Numbered from the stretch's first letter, positions 43,326-52,690 are shown. The stretch: 64,000 bases of DNA from Hymenobacter sp. DG25A (GCF_001280305.1 NZ_CP012623.1:1178001-1242000), one strand, 5' to 3'. Numbers and translations: made by a program. The notes: generated by a model not told the origin, from the sequence alone.

Positions 43326-43664
43326 ATGCGTGTACTGGATACCCACGATGAAGACCTCCGCCGTCTGACCCACGAAAGGCACAAGGTTTTCGCCAAGTTT
43401 ACTGCCGAGAATTGTCCTACCTGCGAGCAGCTGACCAAGCCTTTCATTCAGTTCTCGAATGACCCTACGTTTGCCGATATTCTGTTTGTCCGGCTCAATT
43501 CGGAGGAAAATCCCGTGGCCAAACAATTGATGGAGGAGAGAGCAGCGCCCTTTTTCGTTTCCTACTGCCAGGGTCAGCTATTGGAGTGCGACGCGCTGTT
43601 TACCGAAGAAGAAGTGAAGGATATGATCCTGCGGCTGAGCCAGTATACCCCGAAGGCATCGTAA
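43326..43664 (+). CDS. Thioredoxin-like protein with CPTC active site
   Basis: 112 residues. The thioredoxin fold is suggested by KVFAKFTAENCPTCEQLTKP (the CxxC motif CPTC after the first strand), ADILFVRLNSEENPVAK, and the cis-Pro region ERAAPFFVSYCQGQLLEC. Length is that of a bare thioredoxin domain, without a signal peptide, so it is cytosolic. ATG 43326 is chosen because similarity begins there; upstream codons are AT-rich and unlike a signal sequence. Its stop overlaps the ATG of a tiny membrane protein. Confidence 0.8.
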   Translation: MRVLDTHDEDLRRLTHERHKVFAKFTAENCPTCEQLTKPFIQFSNDPTFADILFVRLNSEENPVAKQLMEERAAPFFVSYCQGQLLECDALFTEEEVKDMILRLSQYTPKAS

Positions 43665-43747
43665 TGCGCTTTCGCGTGCACAAGGATATCATAGCCCTGG
43701 GCTTTTTCCTGCTGACGCTGGCCATCATGTTCCTGCTTTTTCGCTAG
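43664..43747 (+). CDS. Tiny membrane protein (27 aa), translationally coupled
   Basis: The stop codon of the thioredoxin-like gene and this ATG overlap (TAATG). The product MRFRVHKDIIALGFFLLTLA plus IMFLLFR is a basic N-terminus followed by a single transmembrane helix. The stop/start overlap is the usual sign of coupled translation. No homologue is recognised. It is too short to be scored by codon use. Confidence 0.45.
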   Translation: MRFRVHKDIIALGFFLLTLAIMFLLFR

Positions 43748-43797
43748 CTAACGGCGCTATTGAGCGCAGATGCGGAATTCGCGGTAGCTTCGCGGCC

Positions 43798-44562
43798 ATG
43801 TTCTTCGTGCTTTCCAAAGTGCTGGATTGGGCTCTGATGCCGGCCCTCTGGCTTGTTCTGCTCCTGCTGGCGGCCGTGCTGGACCGCCGGGCCCTCTGGC
43901 GCCGCCGCTGGCGGCTGGCGGCACTGGCCGTCGTTATTATCGGCACCAACCTGGCCCTGGCCAACGCGGCACTGCTGGCCTGGGAACTGCCGCCGGTGCC
44001 CATCAGCCGCATTGCCCCCCACGATGCCGGCGTACTGCTCACGGGCGTCGCCAACGGTAAGAAGTCGCCCCACGACCGGGTGTATCTGAGTGAAGGCGCC
44101 GACCGCCTCCTGCACACCCTTTGGCTGTACCGCGCCGGCCGTATTCGCTATATCATCATTTCCGGTGGCTCCGGCGCCCTGCAGGGTAGCCAGCGTTCAG
44201 AAGCCGCCGAGCTGGCCATTCTGCTCCGGCTGGCGGCGGTGCCCACGGATAACATCCTGATAGAAGACCGCAGCCGCAATACCCGCGAAAATGCCCTGTT
44301 CACGCGGGAGCTGCTACAGGCCCACCCCGATATTAAATCCTTGGTGCTAATCACCTCTGCCTTTCATCAGCGCCGGGCCCTGGGCTGTTTTGAGAAAGCA
44401 GGGTTGCCAGCCACTGCCTTTCCGGCCGGCTTCCTTACCCGAGACCCCAGCGCCACGCCTGATTACTGGCTGGTGCCCAACGCTCAGGCCCTGGACCGCT
44501 GGACCACCCTGCTGCATGAAATAGCCGGCTACCTCATCTATAAGCTAATGGGGTATTGCTAA
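43798..44562 (+). CDS. YdcF/ElyC family membrane protein (DUF218)
   Basis: 254 residues. Two membrane helices at the N-terminus (about 8-30 and 38-60) are followed by a DUF218 domain: DAGVLLTGVANGK, IRYIIISGGSGALQGSQRSEAAE, DNILIEDRSRNTRENALFTRE, and VLITSAFHQRRALGCFEKAG. This order matches SanA/ElyC/YdcF proteins, which influence envelope integrity and lipid-carrier metabolism, though the activity is unknown. The gene follows the tiny membrane protein by 50 bases. Confidence 0.9.
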   Translation: MFFVLSKVLDWALMPALWLVLLLLAAVLDRRALWRRRWRLAALAVVIIGTNLALANAALLAWELPPVPISRIAPHDAGVLLTGVANGKKSPHDRVYLSEGADRLLHTLWLYRAGRIRYIIISGGSGALQGSQRSEAAELAILLRLAAVPTDNILIEDRSRNTRENALFTRELLQAHPDIKSLVLITSAFHQRRALGCFEKAGLPATAFPAGFLTRDPSATPDYWLVPNAQALDRWTTLLHEIAGYLIYKLMGYC

Positions 44563-44619
44563 TGCCTTATTGGCAGAGAAAACGCAATTCGACAAAGCCT
44601 GTACGCACCGGCCAACCCG

Positions 44620-46023
44620 CTATTCGGTTTTGGTTTTGTGAGCGGAAGGCGTGGCCTCGTTAGCAATCCAGATGCTTTTCTGATTCACGAACTCCCGAAT
44701 GCCGAGGTAGGATAGCTCGCGCCCGTAGCCCGATTTCTTTACGCCGCCAAAGGGCATTTCCGGGGAGGACTTCACCAACGAATTCACAAACACAGCGCCG
44801 GCTTCTACCTGACGCGCCAACTCTTCGCCCCGGCGCACATCCCGCGTCCAGATGGCGGCACCCAGGCCAAAGGGCGAGTCGTTGGCCAGCTGCACAGCGT
44901 GGTCAGCGTTCCGGGCTTCCAGCACCAGCGCTACCGGCCCAAAAAACTCCTCGTGGTAAGCCGGCTGCCCGGGCTTCACATTCGATAAAATAACGGGCCG
45001 GAATAAAGCAGTGCCGGGTTTGGACTGCCCCCCGTAGAGCTCCACGCGCGCCCCTTTCTTCACCGATTCCTCTACCTGTTTGGTGAGGTCATCGGCCAGG
45101 TCGGGGCGGGCCAGGGGGCCGTATTGGGTGGTTTCCTCCAGCGGGTCGCCTGTGCGCAGGGCCAGCAGGTGCGTTTTCAGCTTGCTGATGAACTCCTTCA
45201 GAATAGGCTTCTCAACAATAAAGCGCTTGGCGGCAATGCAGCTCTGGCCAGCGTTTATCATGCGGGCCTGAGCGGCGGTTTTGGCAGCCAGCTCCAGGTC
45301 GGCATCGGCCAGCACAATAAAGGCATCGGAGCCACCCAGCTCCAGCACGGTTTTCTTGATGTTGGCCCCCGCCGTGGCGGCCACGCTGGCCCCGGCAGCC
45401 TCGCTGCCCGTGAGCGTAACGGCCCGCACCCGGTCATCAGCAATGAGTTTGGCCACCAAGTCAGACCCAATGAGCAGCGTGCGGAAGGCATTGGTGGGAA
45501 AGCCGGCATCCTGAAAAATCTTCTCAAGAGCCAGGGCGCACTGCGGCACGTTGGAAGCGTGCTTCAGCAGGCCCACATTGCCCGCCATGAGGGCAGGAGC
45601 CGCAAAGCGCACCACCTGCCAGAAGGGAAAGTTCCAGGGCATGACGGCCAGCACCACGCCCAGGGGCTCGTGGGAGATAAGGCTGCGCCGGGCCTCGGTT
45701 TTGATAAGCTCATCGGCCAGAAATTGCTCGGCATGCTCGGCGTAGTAGTCGCAGGTGAGGGCGCATTTCAGCACCTCAGCGCGCCCGTCGTTAATGGGTT
45801 TGCCCATTTCCAGGGCCATGAGGCGGGCCAGCTCATCCTGCCGCTCCCGCAGCAGGCGGCCTGCGGCCTGCAGGCACACGGCTCTTTCCGCAAACGACGA
45901 GGTGCGCCAGCGGGCGGCCTCGCGGTGCGTCTGGCTCAGGATGCGCTCGGTTTTGGCCCAGCTGAAAGGCCGGAAGCGGCGGAGCGTGCGGTTGGTATAG
46001 GGATTAAAAGATTCAATAGCCAT
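44620..46023 (-). CDS. NAD(P)-dependent succinate-semialdehyde dehydrogenase
   Basis: 467 residues of the aldehyde dehydrogenase family. It starts MAIESFNPYTNRTLRRF, as in the short succinate-semialdehyde dehydrogenases of Bacteroidota and cyanobacteria. Cofactor and catalytic motifs: PWNFPFWQVVRFAAPALMAG, the general base Glu228 in LELGGSDAFI, and the nucleophile Cys262 in NAGQSCIAAKR. SSPEMPFGGVKKSGYGRELS lies at the C-terminus. It oxidises succinate semialdehyde to succinate; no GABA transaminase is adjacent, so the substrate is an inference. ATG 46023 fits family starts. It is divergent from the ECF sigma gene. Confidence 0.88.
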   Translation of the reverse strand: MAIESFNPYTNRTLRRFRPFSWAKTERILSQTHREAARWRTSSFAERAVCLQAAGRLLRERQDELARLMALEMGKPINDGRAEVLKCALTCDYYAEHAEQFLADELIKTEARRSLISHEPLGVVLAVMPWNFPFWQVVRFAAPALMAGNVGLLKHASNVPQCALALEKIFQDAGFPTNAFRTLLIGSDLVAKLIADDRVRAVTLTGSEAAGASVAATAGANIKKTVLELGGSDAFIVLADADLELAAKTAAQARMINAGQSCIAAKRFIVEKPILKEFISKLKTHLLALRTGDPLEETTQYGPLARPDLADDLTKQVEESVKKGARVELYGGQSKPGTALFRPVILSNVKPGQPAYHEEFFGPVALVLEARNADHAVQLANDSPFGLGAAIWTRDVRRGEELARQVEAGAVFVNSLVKSSPEMPFGGVKKSGYGRELSYLGIREFVNQKSIWIANEATPSAHKTKTE

Positions 46024-46195
46024 ATGCGGGAGGACAAGGGGCGAACAGGCGCCAGGGTTCGGGAAGTGGTGTTTTGCCTTACGCAGGCCGCGGCCCAAAG
46101 GCTGCTAAAAGGCTGCTTTGTCTTCAAGGAGTGATAAAATATATAACAAAGTTGCCCCCTTGCGTATTTAGGTGGCAAGAAACCGGGGTAAATGT

Positions 46196-46203
46196 TACAT
46201 TTG
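46196..46203 (+). promoter_or_regulatory. -7 element (TACATTTG) of the sigma/anti-sigma operon
   Basis: Perfect TAnnTTTG, 53 bases upstream of the GTG start of the sigma factor. A TTTAGG at 46167 is a possible but distant -33. Confidence 0.45.
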
Positions 46204-46256
46204 GCCATAGGCTCGACCCCCAGTGTGGTTTAACGTCCTACTTATACGCAGACTTT

Positions 46257-46811
46257 GTGCCTTTAACCTCCACAGAATTAGCCTCCATCACCGAAGAGCA
46301 GCTGGTACAGCGGCTGCGGACCCGAGACGAGTCGGCCATGACGGTGTTCTACGATAAGTATGGCACCGCGCTTTATGGCGTCATACTTCGTATTGTAAAA
46401 AAAGAAGAAGAGGCCGAGGACGTGCTGCAGGAAGCACTGGTTAAAATCTGGCATTCCTTTCTGAGCTACGATACGTCAAAAGGCCGCCTGTTTACCTGGG
46501 TGCTGAACATTTGTCGGAATTTAGCTATCGACAAAATCCGCTCTCGTCAGCACCGCGTAGGTACTCGTACACAGCCGCTGGAAGACAGCCCGGCACAGTG
46601 GCAGGCCGCCCCCACGGCGTTCCGCCCTGAGCATATCGGGATACAGGAGATAACTAAACAGCTCAATCCGGAGCAAAAAGAGATTATCGACTTATTGTAC
46701 TTCGGCGGTTTTACGCAAAGTGAAGTGGCAGAAGAACTCAATTTACCCCTCGGCACCGTTAAGACCCGCGCCCGGGCCGCCATCAAAGTACTCGCAAAAC
46801 TGATTCGATAG
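46257..46811 (+). CDS. ECF RNA polymerase sigma factor
   Basis: 184 residues. Sigma region 2 (about 15-85: RTRDESAMTVFYDKYGTALY, EDVLQEALVKIWHSF, GRLFTWVLNICRNLAIDKIR) binds the -10 and the core enzyme. Region 4 (about 125-180) has FTQSEVAEELNLPLGTVKTR, a helix-turn-helix for the -35. The start is GTG 46257, the first in-frame start close to the conserved region; further upstream the frame has no similarity. It is followed 2 bases later by its anti-sigma factor, so translation is probably coupled. Confidence 0.9.
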   Translation: MPLTSTELASITEEQLVQRLRTRDESAMTVFYDKYGTALYGVILRIVKKEEEAEDVLQEALVKIWHSFLSYDTSKGRLFTWVLNICRNLAIDKIRSRQHRVGTRTQPLEDSPAQWQAAPTAFRPEHIGIQEITKQLNPEQKEIIDLLYFGGFTQSEVAEELNLPLGTVKTRARAAIKVLAKLIR

Positions 46812-46813
46812 CC

Positions 46814-47662
46814 GTGAACATTCAGGAATATATCGAATCAGGCGTTTTAGAGCAGTATGTGCTCGGGACTCTCACGCCGCGCGAGCAGGCGGAAGTAGAG
46901 CACCAGGCCGCTGTCTACCCCGAGATTCGACAGGAACTAGACCAGATTACGCAGGCCCTGGAGGGCTATGCGCTGGCCCACGCCGCCCAGCCGCCCGCCG
47001 GCATGCGGGAACGGGTGCTGGCCGGCTGGCAGGCCGCTATTCAGGCCGATGCCCCGCCCACCGCTGCACCCCCCGCAGCTGAGCCCGGCCGCGTTATTGC
47101 CATGCCACCGCCCCAGGAAGCGGCGCCCTCTACGGGACGGGTGCTTACCTGGCTGATGGCCGCTGCCGTGGCGCTGCTGCTGGTGAGCAACTTTATTTTC
47201 TACCGCAACTGGCAGAATGCCTCTCAGGAGCTGGTAGCCATGCAAAGCTCCCGCGACGAGCTGGCGGCCAATACCCGCGTGGTGCAGCAGCGGCTGACCC
47301 AGCGCACCGCCGAGCTGGCTATGTTCCGGGATGATGCCTACCGCATGGTAGAGCTGACGGGCACACCCAACGCCCCAGGCGCTAAGGCCAAGGTGCATTT
47401 TAACCCCGCTACCCGGGCCGTGTACGTAGAGGTGCGCAACCTGCCCAAGCCTCCGGAAGGCAAACAGTATCAGCTGTGGGCCCTGGATAAGGGCAAGCCC
47501 ATTGACGCCGGTATGCTGGCCGAGGCTACCATGGTGGGGGATAGTGTGCAGCTTATGAAATCCATTGCCAGCGCGCAGGCCTTTGCCATGACGGTGGAAC
47601 CCGCCGGCGGCAGTGCCAGCCCCACGCTTTCTTCCATGGCCGTGCTGGGCAACATGAACTAA
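46814..47662 (+). CDS. Anti-sigma factor, RskA-like (membrane-bound)
   Basis: 282 residues. The N-terminal cytosolic part (IESGVLEQYVLGTLTPREQA) is the short anti-sigma domain of the RskA/anti-sigma-K family. It continues with a Pro/Ala-rich linker, one transmembrane helix (about 115-137: LTWLMAAAVALLLVSNFIFY), a coiled coil, and a periplasmic domain (VHFNPATRAVYVEVRNLPKP, YQLWALDKGKPIDAGML). The partner sigma is immediately upstream. Release would follow a periplasmic signal by proteolysis. The start is GTG 46814. A terminator follows the gene. Confidence 0.88.
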   Translation: MNIQEYIESGVLEQYVLGTLTPREQAEVEHQAAVYPEIRQELDQITQALEGYALAHAAQPPAGMRERVLAGWQAAIQADAPPTAAPPAAEPGRVIAMPPPQEAAPSTGRVLTWLMAAAVALLLVSNFIFYRNWQNASQELVAMQSSRDELAANTRVVQQRLTQRTAELAMFRDDAYRMVELTGTPNAPGAKAKVHFNPATRAVYVEVRNLPKPPEGKQYQLWALDKGKPIDAGMLAEATMVGDSVQLMKSIASAQAFAMTVEPAGGSASPTLSSMAVLGNMN

Positions 47663-47685
47663 ACTCCGCCGCTCCGGCGCATAAG

Positions 47686-47740
47686 AAGCAGCTCCGTATC
47701 TTTACCAGAACCCCTGGTGAGAGCCGGAGCTGCTTTTTGT
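47686..47740 (+). terminator. Intrinsic terminator after the anti-sigma gene
   Basis: AAGCAGCTCCG / CGGAGCTGCTT stem with a roughly 28-base interior that itself has ACCAG/CTGGT pairing, then TTTTTG. It lies 24 bases past the stop. Confidence 0.75.
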
Positions 47741-47761
47741 TTATCCTCTTAGTTTTTGGCT

Positions 47762-48301
47762 GTGCACGGAACCATCATGACCCTGCTGAAGCGCTATGTA
47801 CAGACGCAATACGACCACGCCACCTGGGTGCGGCTGGTAGAGGCCTCCGGCATTACCTACAGCGACTTTGAAGTGCAGGCCGTGTATCCGGATCAGGACC
47901 TGTATACGCTGGTGGGCCACGCCGCCGAAATGTCCGGCGTGCCGGCTGAAGAGCTGCACGAGAAATTCGGCGAGTACCTGGTGCCCGACTTGATGCTGAT
48001 GTACGGCAAGCTGGTGGACCCCACGTGGCGGACGTTGGAGATGGTGGAAAACACTGAAAAGCATATGCACGTCCATATCCGGCATCAAAACCCCGGCCAT
48101 AACCCGCCCGTGCTACAGGTAGAGCGGCTTGGGAAAAATGAGCTGCAGGTAGAATATGTTTCTCCGCGCCGGATGGGCGCGCTGGCGGTAGGCATTATCC
48201 GGGGCCTGGCCGTGTATTATAACGAGGAAGACCGAATTGAGATAGAGCCCGTGACCAGTGAAAACGGCGAGCGGGTGAGTATCCGGGTAAGGCGTAACTA
48301 G
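47762..48301 (+). CDS. Heme NO-binding domain protein (H-NOX)
   Basis: 179 residues from GTG 47762 (MHGTIMTLLKRYVQTQYD, the usual H-NOX N-terminus; a TTG two codons upstream is less likely). H-NOX proteins bind heme and sense NO or oxygen. The proximal-His region is EKHMHVHIRHQNPGHNPP, where the first His aligns with the ligand. The heme-propionate motif YxSxR is present as YVSPRRMGALAVG. The protein is stand-alone. Known partners (histidine kinase or cyclic-di-GMP enzyme) are usually adjacent, but here the next genes are bcp and a GAF protein, with a hybrid kinase 11 kb away. Confidence 0.88.
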   Translation: MHGTIMTLLKRYVQTQYDHATWVRLVEASGITYSDFEVQAVYPDQDLYTLVGHAAEMSGVPAEELHEKFGEYLVPDLMLMYGKLVDPTWRTLEMVENTEKHMHVHIRHQNPGHNPPVLQVERLGKNELQVEYVSPRRMGALAVGIIRGLAVYYNEEDRIEIEPVTSENGERVSIRVRRN

Positions 48302-48327
48302 CCTCGCTAAACCAACCCGGGGCCGCC

Positions 48328-48343
48328 GGAACGGCTGGCAGCC
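48328..48343 (+). promoter_or_regulatory. 16-bp motif shared with the pirin upstream region
   Basis: Identical to 24021-24036. A TACCTTGC octamer (48354-48361), close to the -7 consensus, lies 10 bases downstream. Confidence 0.3.
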
Positions 48344-48403
48344 ATAACCTTTCTACCTTGCCTGCGGTTAGCATCATTGCTTCAGGATAACTAAAAACAG
48401 CAC

Positions 48404-48868
48404 ATGCTACAGGTAGGCAACTCAGCTCCAGACTTCACTCTCAAAACCACTACCGGCGAGACGTTTCGCCTCTCCGAGCAGCGTGGCAAGCGCAGCGTGG
48501 TATTATACTTTTACCCCAAAGATGATACGCCCGGCTGCACCGCCGAAGCCTGCTCTTTCCGCGACCAGTACGAGGATTTTAAGGACCTTGGCGCCGAGGT
48601 GGTGGGCGTAAGCTCCGATAGCGAGGCCTCGCATCAGAAGTTTACCCAGAAGCACCGTTTGCCCTTCCCGCTGCTGGCTGACGAAGGCGGCAAGGTGCGC
48701 AAGCTCTACGAGGTGCCCCGCGCGCTGCTGGGCATAATCCCCGGCCGGGTCACGTTCGTCATCGACAAAGAAGGGGTTATCCAGTACATCTTTAACTCCC
48801 TTAACCGGGCCACCGACCACGTAGCCAACGCCAAGCAGGTGTTAGCCACCCTGAGCACACCGGCGTAA
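48404..48868 (+). CDS. bcp: Thioredoxin-dependent thiol peroxidase (BCP)
   Basis: 154 residues. BCP reduces hydrogen and organic peroxides using a peroxidatic cysteine and thioredoxin. The active site is YPKDDTPGCTAEACSFRDQY with Cys45 peroxidatic and Cys50 resolving, the one-domain Cx4C type. VGVSSDSEASHQKFTQKHRLPFPLLAD is typical. Start ATG 48404. It lies 100 bases after the H-NOX gene. A sequence shared with the pirin promoter region lies upstream. Confidence 0.95.
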   Translation: MLQVGNSAPDFTLKTTTGETFRLSEQRGKRSVVLYFYPKDDTPGCTAEACSFRDQYEDFKDLGAEVVGVSSDSEASHQKFTQKHRLPFPLLADEGGKVRKLYEVPRALLGIIPGRVTFVIDKEGVIQYIFNSLNRATDHVANAKQVLATLSTPA

Positions 48869-48953
48869 GCCAGGCACTGGCGGCAAGCAGCTGCCATTGG
48901 GTGGCTTAGAATACCCTTTGCCGATTTCTAAGTAGAGTTCTTGATAGAAAAGC

Positions 48954-49664
48954 ATGAGCGATAAGCTTCCCCATTCTCTGATACCTGATACAGATGTCGC
49001 CCGTCTGCGGACGCTGCATCAGTACCAGATTGTGAATACCACGCCGGAAAAGATTTTTGATGATTTTGTCGCCCTGTCTGCGCAACTCTTCAACGTTCCT
49101 ATCTCCCTGATTTCCTTGGTAGATGAGGATAGGGTGTGGTATAAGGCTAACACCGGGTTGCCCGGCCTGGAAGGCGTGGCTCGCCCCGACAGCCTCTGCT
49201 CGGCGGCTATTCTGCAGGATGAGCCCCTTGTATATCCGGATCTGGAAAAGGAGCGTTGCCGGTTGGTGAGCCCCTTTGTGGCGCAGTCGGCGGGGCTGCG
49301 GTTTTATGCCGGCTCGGCCCTGCGCATGCCCGATGATTCTAACATTGGTACGCTGTGCGTGATTGGCCGTGAGGCCCGCGAGTTTACGGAAACGGAGTCG
49401 GTGCTGCTGACCCGGCTGGCCTACCTGGTTAGCCAGACCATTGCGCTGCGCGGCCAATTCTTGGCCCAGGGCCAGCTGGCAGAGTGGGACTACGCCCACG
49501 ATGAGCTGGAAGCCCGCCTGAACGAAAACACCACCCTGGCTCGCTATCTGACTTCCCGCGCTATGGGCGCGGCTAATTATGATACCGATGTGCTGGATAT
49601 GGTGTATACCCGCCTGGAAAGCATTCAGAAAGTGCTGGATAAATATATGGTAAAGAGCCAATAG
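48954..49664 (+). CDS. GAF domain protein
   Basis: 236 residues. A single GAF domain (about 25-170) has SLVDEDRVWYKANTGLPGLE, the SLCSAAI motif, and FYAGSALRMPDDSNIGTLCVI. A coiled coil (about 170-236) with LARYLTSRAMGAANYD follows and may oligomerise the protein. It has no output domain (no HK, GGDEF or EAL), so it is probably a sensory or scaffold subunit. A TACCCTTTG box lies about 35 bases before the ATG. A bidirectional terminator separates it from the M2 peptidase. Confidence 0.85.
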   Translation: MSDKLPHSLIPDTDVARLRTLHQYQIVNTTPEKIFDDFVALSAQLFNVPISLISLVDEDRVWYKANTGLPGLEGVARPDSLCSAAILQDEPLVYPDLEKERCRLVSPFVAQSAGLRFYAGSALRMPDDSNIGTLCVIGREAREFTETESVLLTRLAYLVSQTIALRGQFLAQGQLAEWDYAHDELEARLNENTTLARYLTSRAMGAANYDTDVLDMVYTRLESIQKVLDKYMVKSQ

Positions 49665-49692
49665 CCGTCGGTATTTCCGGCATCCATATAAA

Positions 49693-49726
49693 AAAAGAGC
49701 CCGCCGGATATGGCGGGCTCTTTTTG
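49693..49726 (+). terminator. Bidirectional intrinsic terminator
   Basis: AAAGAGCCCGCC / GGCGGGCTCTTT stem with a short loop, T/A runs both sides, between the convergent GAF and M2 peptidase genes. Confidence 0.85.
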
Positions 49727-49749
49727 GTTAACCGGCAAAGCCGGGGTGC

Positions 49750-51609
49750 TTACATGGTGTACTTCCGGCCTTTGTTCTGCTGCTTCAGGTAAGCCATCAG
49801 CGGCTGGAAATAATCTACCATGGCGCGGGCAGAAAGGTCTTCGCCGGTTTTCTCTTTTAGCACCGTGCGCCAGTCTTTGCTTGCTCCGGGGCGCATAATG
49901 TCGGCCAGAAAATGCCCTACTTCCTTGCTGCCGTAGTAGTTGGTGGCGTGTGGGTCCTGCTTCAGGATTTTCTTGGCAATGTGGTCGTGCAGCTGGAACA
50001 GGATAACGTAGCTCAGCGCATAGTCATAATACTGCGCGGGGTCGTCGTTGATGTGAGTTTTGGTGGCGGGGTCCAGGTACTGCTCGCCGCGCGTGGTGGG
50101 CGGCACAATGCCCTGGTACTGCTTGGCCAGGGCCCACCAGCGGGCATTCAGCTGGTCGGCGGGGAGCTTATCGGCATAGAAGCTGTTTTCCCACTCACTC
50201 ATCACCCCCGAAGCAAAGGGAATGAACACGGCATAGTTCAAGGCTTCCTTCAGCAGCGTCTGGGTCTGGTCGGTCTGGGTTTTGGGGTCTACCAGGTTCA
50301 GGCCCGCCAGGAAGGGCTTTTGGGTAGCGGCCAGACCCATGAGGCTGCCCATGGCCTCATGGTAGGCACGGTTAGCACCACCTCGCAGCAGCACGGGCAC
50401 TTCGGGGTTGGTGTAAGTGAGGTAGTAGTAGATATGCCCCAGCTCGTGGTGGGTGGTTTCGTACCACTCGGTGTTGCCTTCCACGCTCATCAGGCTGCGC
50501 ACATCGTGGTCCAGGTCCATGTGCCAGGCCGAGGCGTGGTTGTTCTTTTTGTACCCGGCATCTTTAGGCAGCGGGTACAGGCTCGACTTTTCGTAGAACG
50601 AAGCGGGCAGGGCCGGGAAGCCCAGGCTCTGGTAGAAGCGCTCGGCCTGCTTTACCTGCCACTCAGCGCCCTTTTTGGCCAGTATGGGGTCAATGTTCAG
50701 GCCTTTCACGTCTACCATGGCGCTCCAGTCCTGGCCCCAGCGGTTGGGCAGCCAGGAAGCGGGTAGGTAGTCGGGTACCTGCTTGACGTTGTATTTCTTG
50801 GCCAGCTCGTAGCGGGCGTAGGTGTGCAGCTCCCGATAGAGCGGGCGCAGCTCGTCGTTTATTTTGCGGACCAGCGCCATCATCTCCTCGCGGGTCATGC
50901 CGTAGTCGGAGGCCTGGTAGGTGAAGTAGTCGGGGTATCCCAGGGCCTGCACGGTCTGGTTGCGCAGGTCGCGCAGGTTCAGCAGGCCGTCTTTCAGCGT
51001 GGGGCCAATGGCTTTGCTGGCTTCCCAGATCTGCTGGCGCTTAGCGGGGCTTTTCTCTTGGCGCAGCAGCTCGTCCAGGTCGTTGGTGGTCACGGATTTG
51101 CCCTGGTACTTGTAGTCGAAACCGTAGAGCTTTTCTGTTTGGGCGGCTTCGGCCTTAATGCGGCGCTTCACCACATCGGCAATAGTCTGGGGCGAGTTGG
51201 CGGCGTTGTACAGCGCCGTTTGCAGCTGCTTTACCTGCAGCTCGCTGAGGTCGGCTTTGTGGTCGAGCAACTCCCGCAGGCGCTTTATATTTTCTGCCGA
51301 GCCGGTGAAGGCCGCCATGCGCTCATTGGCGCGGGTGGTGGCCCCGGAGTTGGCCGTATCACCAGCCACAATATGCGTGTTAGAGCGCCATTCCGCTTCC
51401 GCCGAGGCAGTATAGAGGCGCTGGTACTCGGCGGAATAAGTCTTCAGGAAATCATCGGCCTGCTGGCTCCAGGAAGGTGCGGCCGCAACGGGCGCCGTTT
51501 CGGTGGGGGCCGGGGTAGTAGCTACGGGCGCCTTGCTGGTGGTAGCACACGACCATACGCCCGTACCCAGCGCCGCAAAGGCCAGGCCGGATAACAAGGT
51601 TTTTTTCAT
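49750..51609 (-). CDS. M2-family peptidyl-dipeptidase (ACE-like) lipoprotein
   Basis: 619 residues. A lipoprotein signal (lipobox GVWSC, Cys near position 21) is followed by a Pro/Thr/Ala linker. The all-helical zinc peptidase has THHELGH at about residues 387-392 (His388 and His392 ligands, Glu389 catalytic) and the downstream glutamate ligand in YHEAMGSLMGLA. Eukaryotic ACE homologues cut dipeptides from C-termini; the bacterial substrate is unknown. It is envelope-attached. ATG 51609 was chosen for the signal peptide. It is an apparently solitary gene ending with a terminator. Confidence 0.92.
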   Translation of the reverse strand: MKKTLLSGLAFAALGTGVWSCATTSKAPVATTPAPTETAPVAAAPSWSQQADDFLKTYSAEYQRLYTASAEAEWRSNTHIVAGDTANSGATTRANERMAAFTGSAENIKRLRELLDHKADLSELQVKQLQTALYNAANSPQTIADVVKRRIKAEAAQTEKLYGFDYKYQGKSVTTNDLDELLRQEKSPAKRQQIWEASKAIGPTLKDGLLNLRDLRNQTVQALGYPDYFTYQASDYGMTREEMMALVRKINDELRPLYRELHTYARYELAKKYNVKQVPDYLPASWLPNRWGQDWSAMVDVKGLNIDPILAKKGAEWQVKQAERFYQSLGFPALPASFYEKSSLYPLPKDAGYKKNNHASAWHMDLDHDVRSLMSVEGNTEWYETTHHELGHIYYYLTYTNPEVPVLLRGGANRAYHEAMGSLMGLAATQKPFLAGLNLVDPKTQTDQTQTLLKEALNYAVFIPFASGVMSEWENSFYADKLPADQLNARWWALAKQYQGIVPPTTRGEQYLDPATKTHINDDPAQYYDYALSYVILFQLHDHIAKKILKQDPHATNYYGSKEVGHFLADIMRPGASKDWRTVLKEKTGEDLSARAMVDYFQPLMAYLKQQNKGRKYTM

Positions 51610-51754
51610 GGGTGGGAAAGAAGGGTAAGACAAAGGAAGGCCGCCAGGCGGCGAAAGGCCTAAATTAACCATCCGCCCGGAATTCGCACGGTTGCTCCGC
51701 ATTCCCCGGCAAGGATAGCCGCGCCGAGGCAAATCGGGCCGCATCCATGGCAGC

Positions 51755-52690
<936 letters not shown>

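Noticed and set aside
45124..46134. 336-codon open frame opposite the aldehyde dehydrogenase
   Set aside because: Antisense shadow; the dehydrogenase has all catalytic residues.
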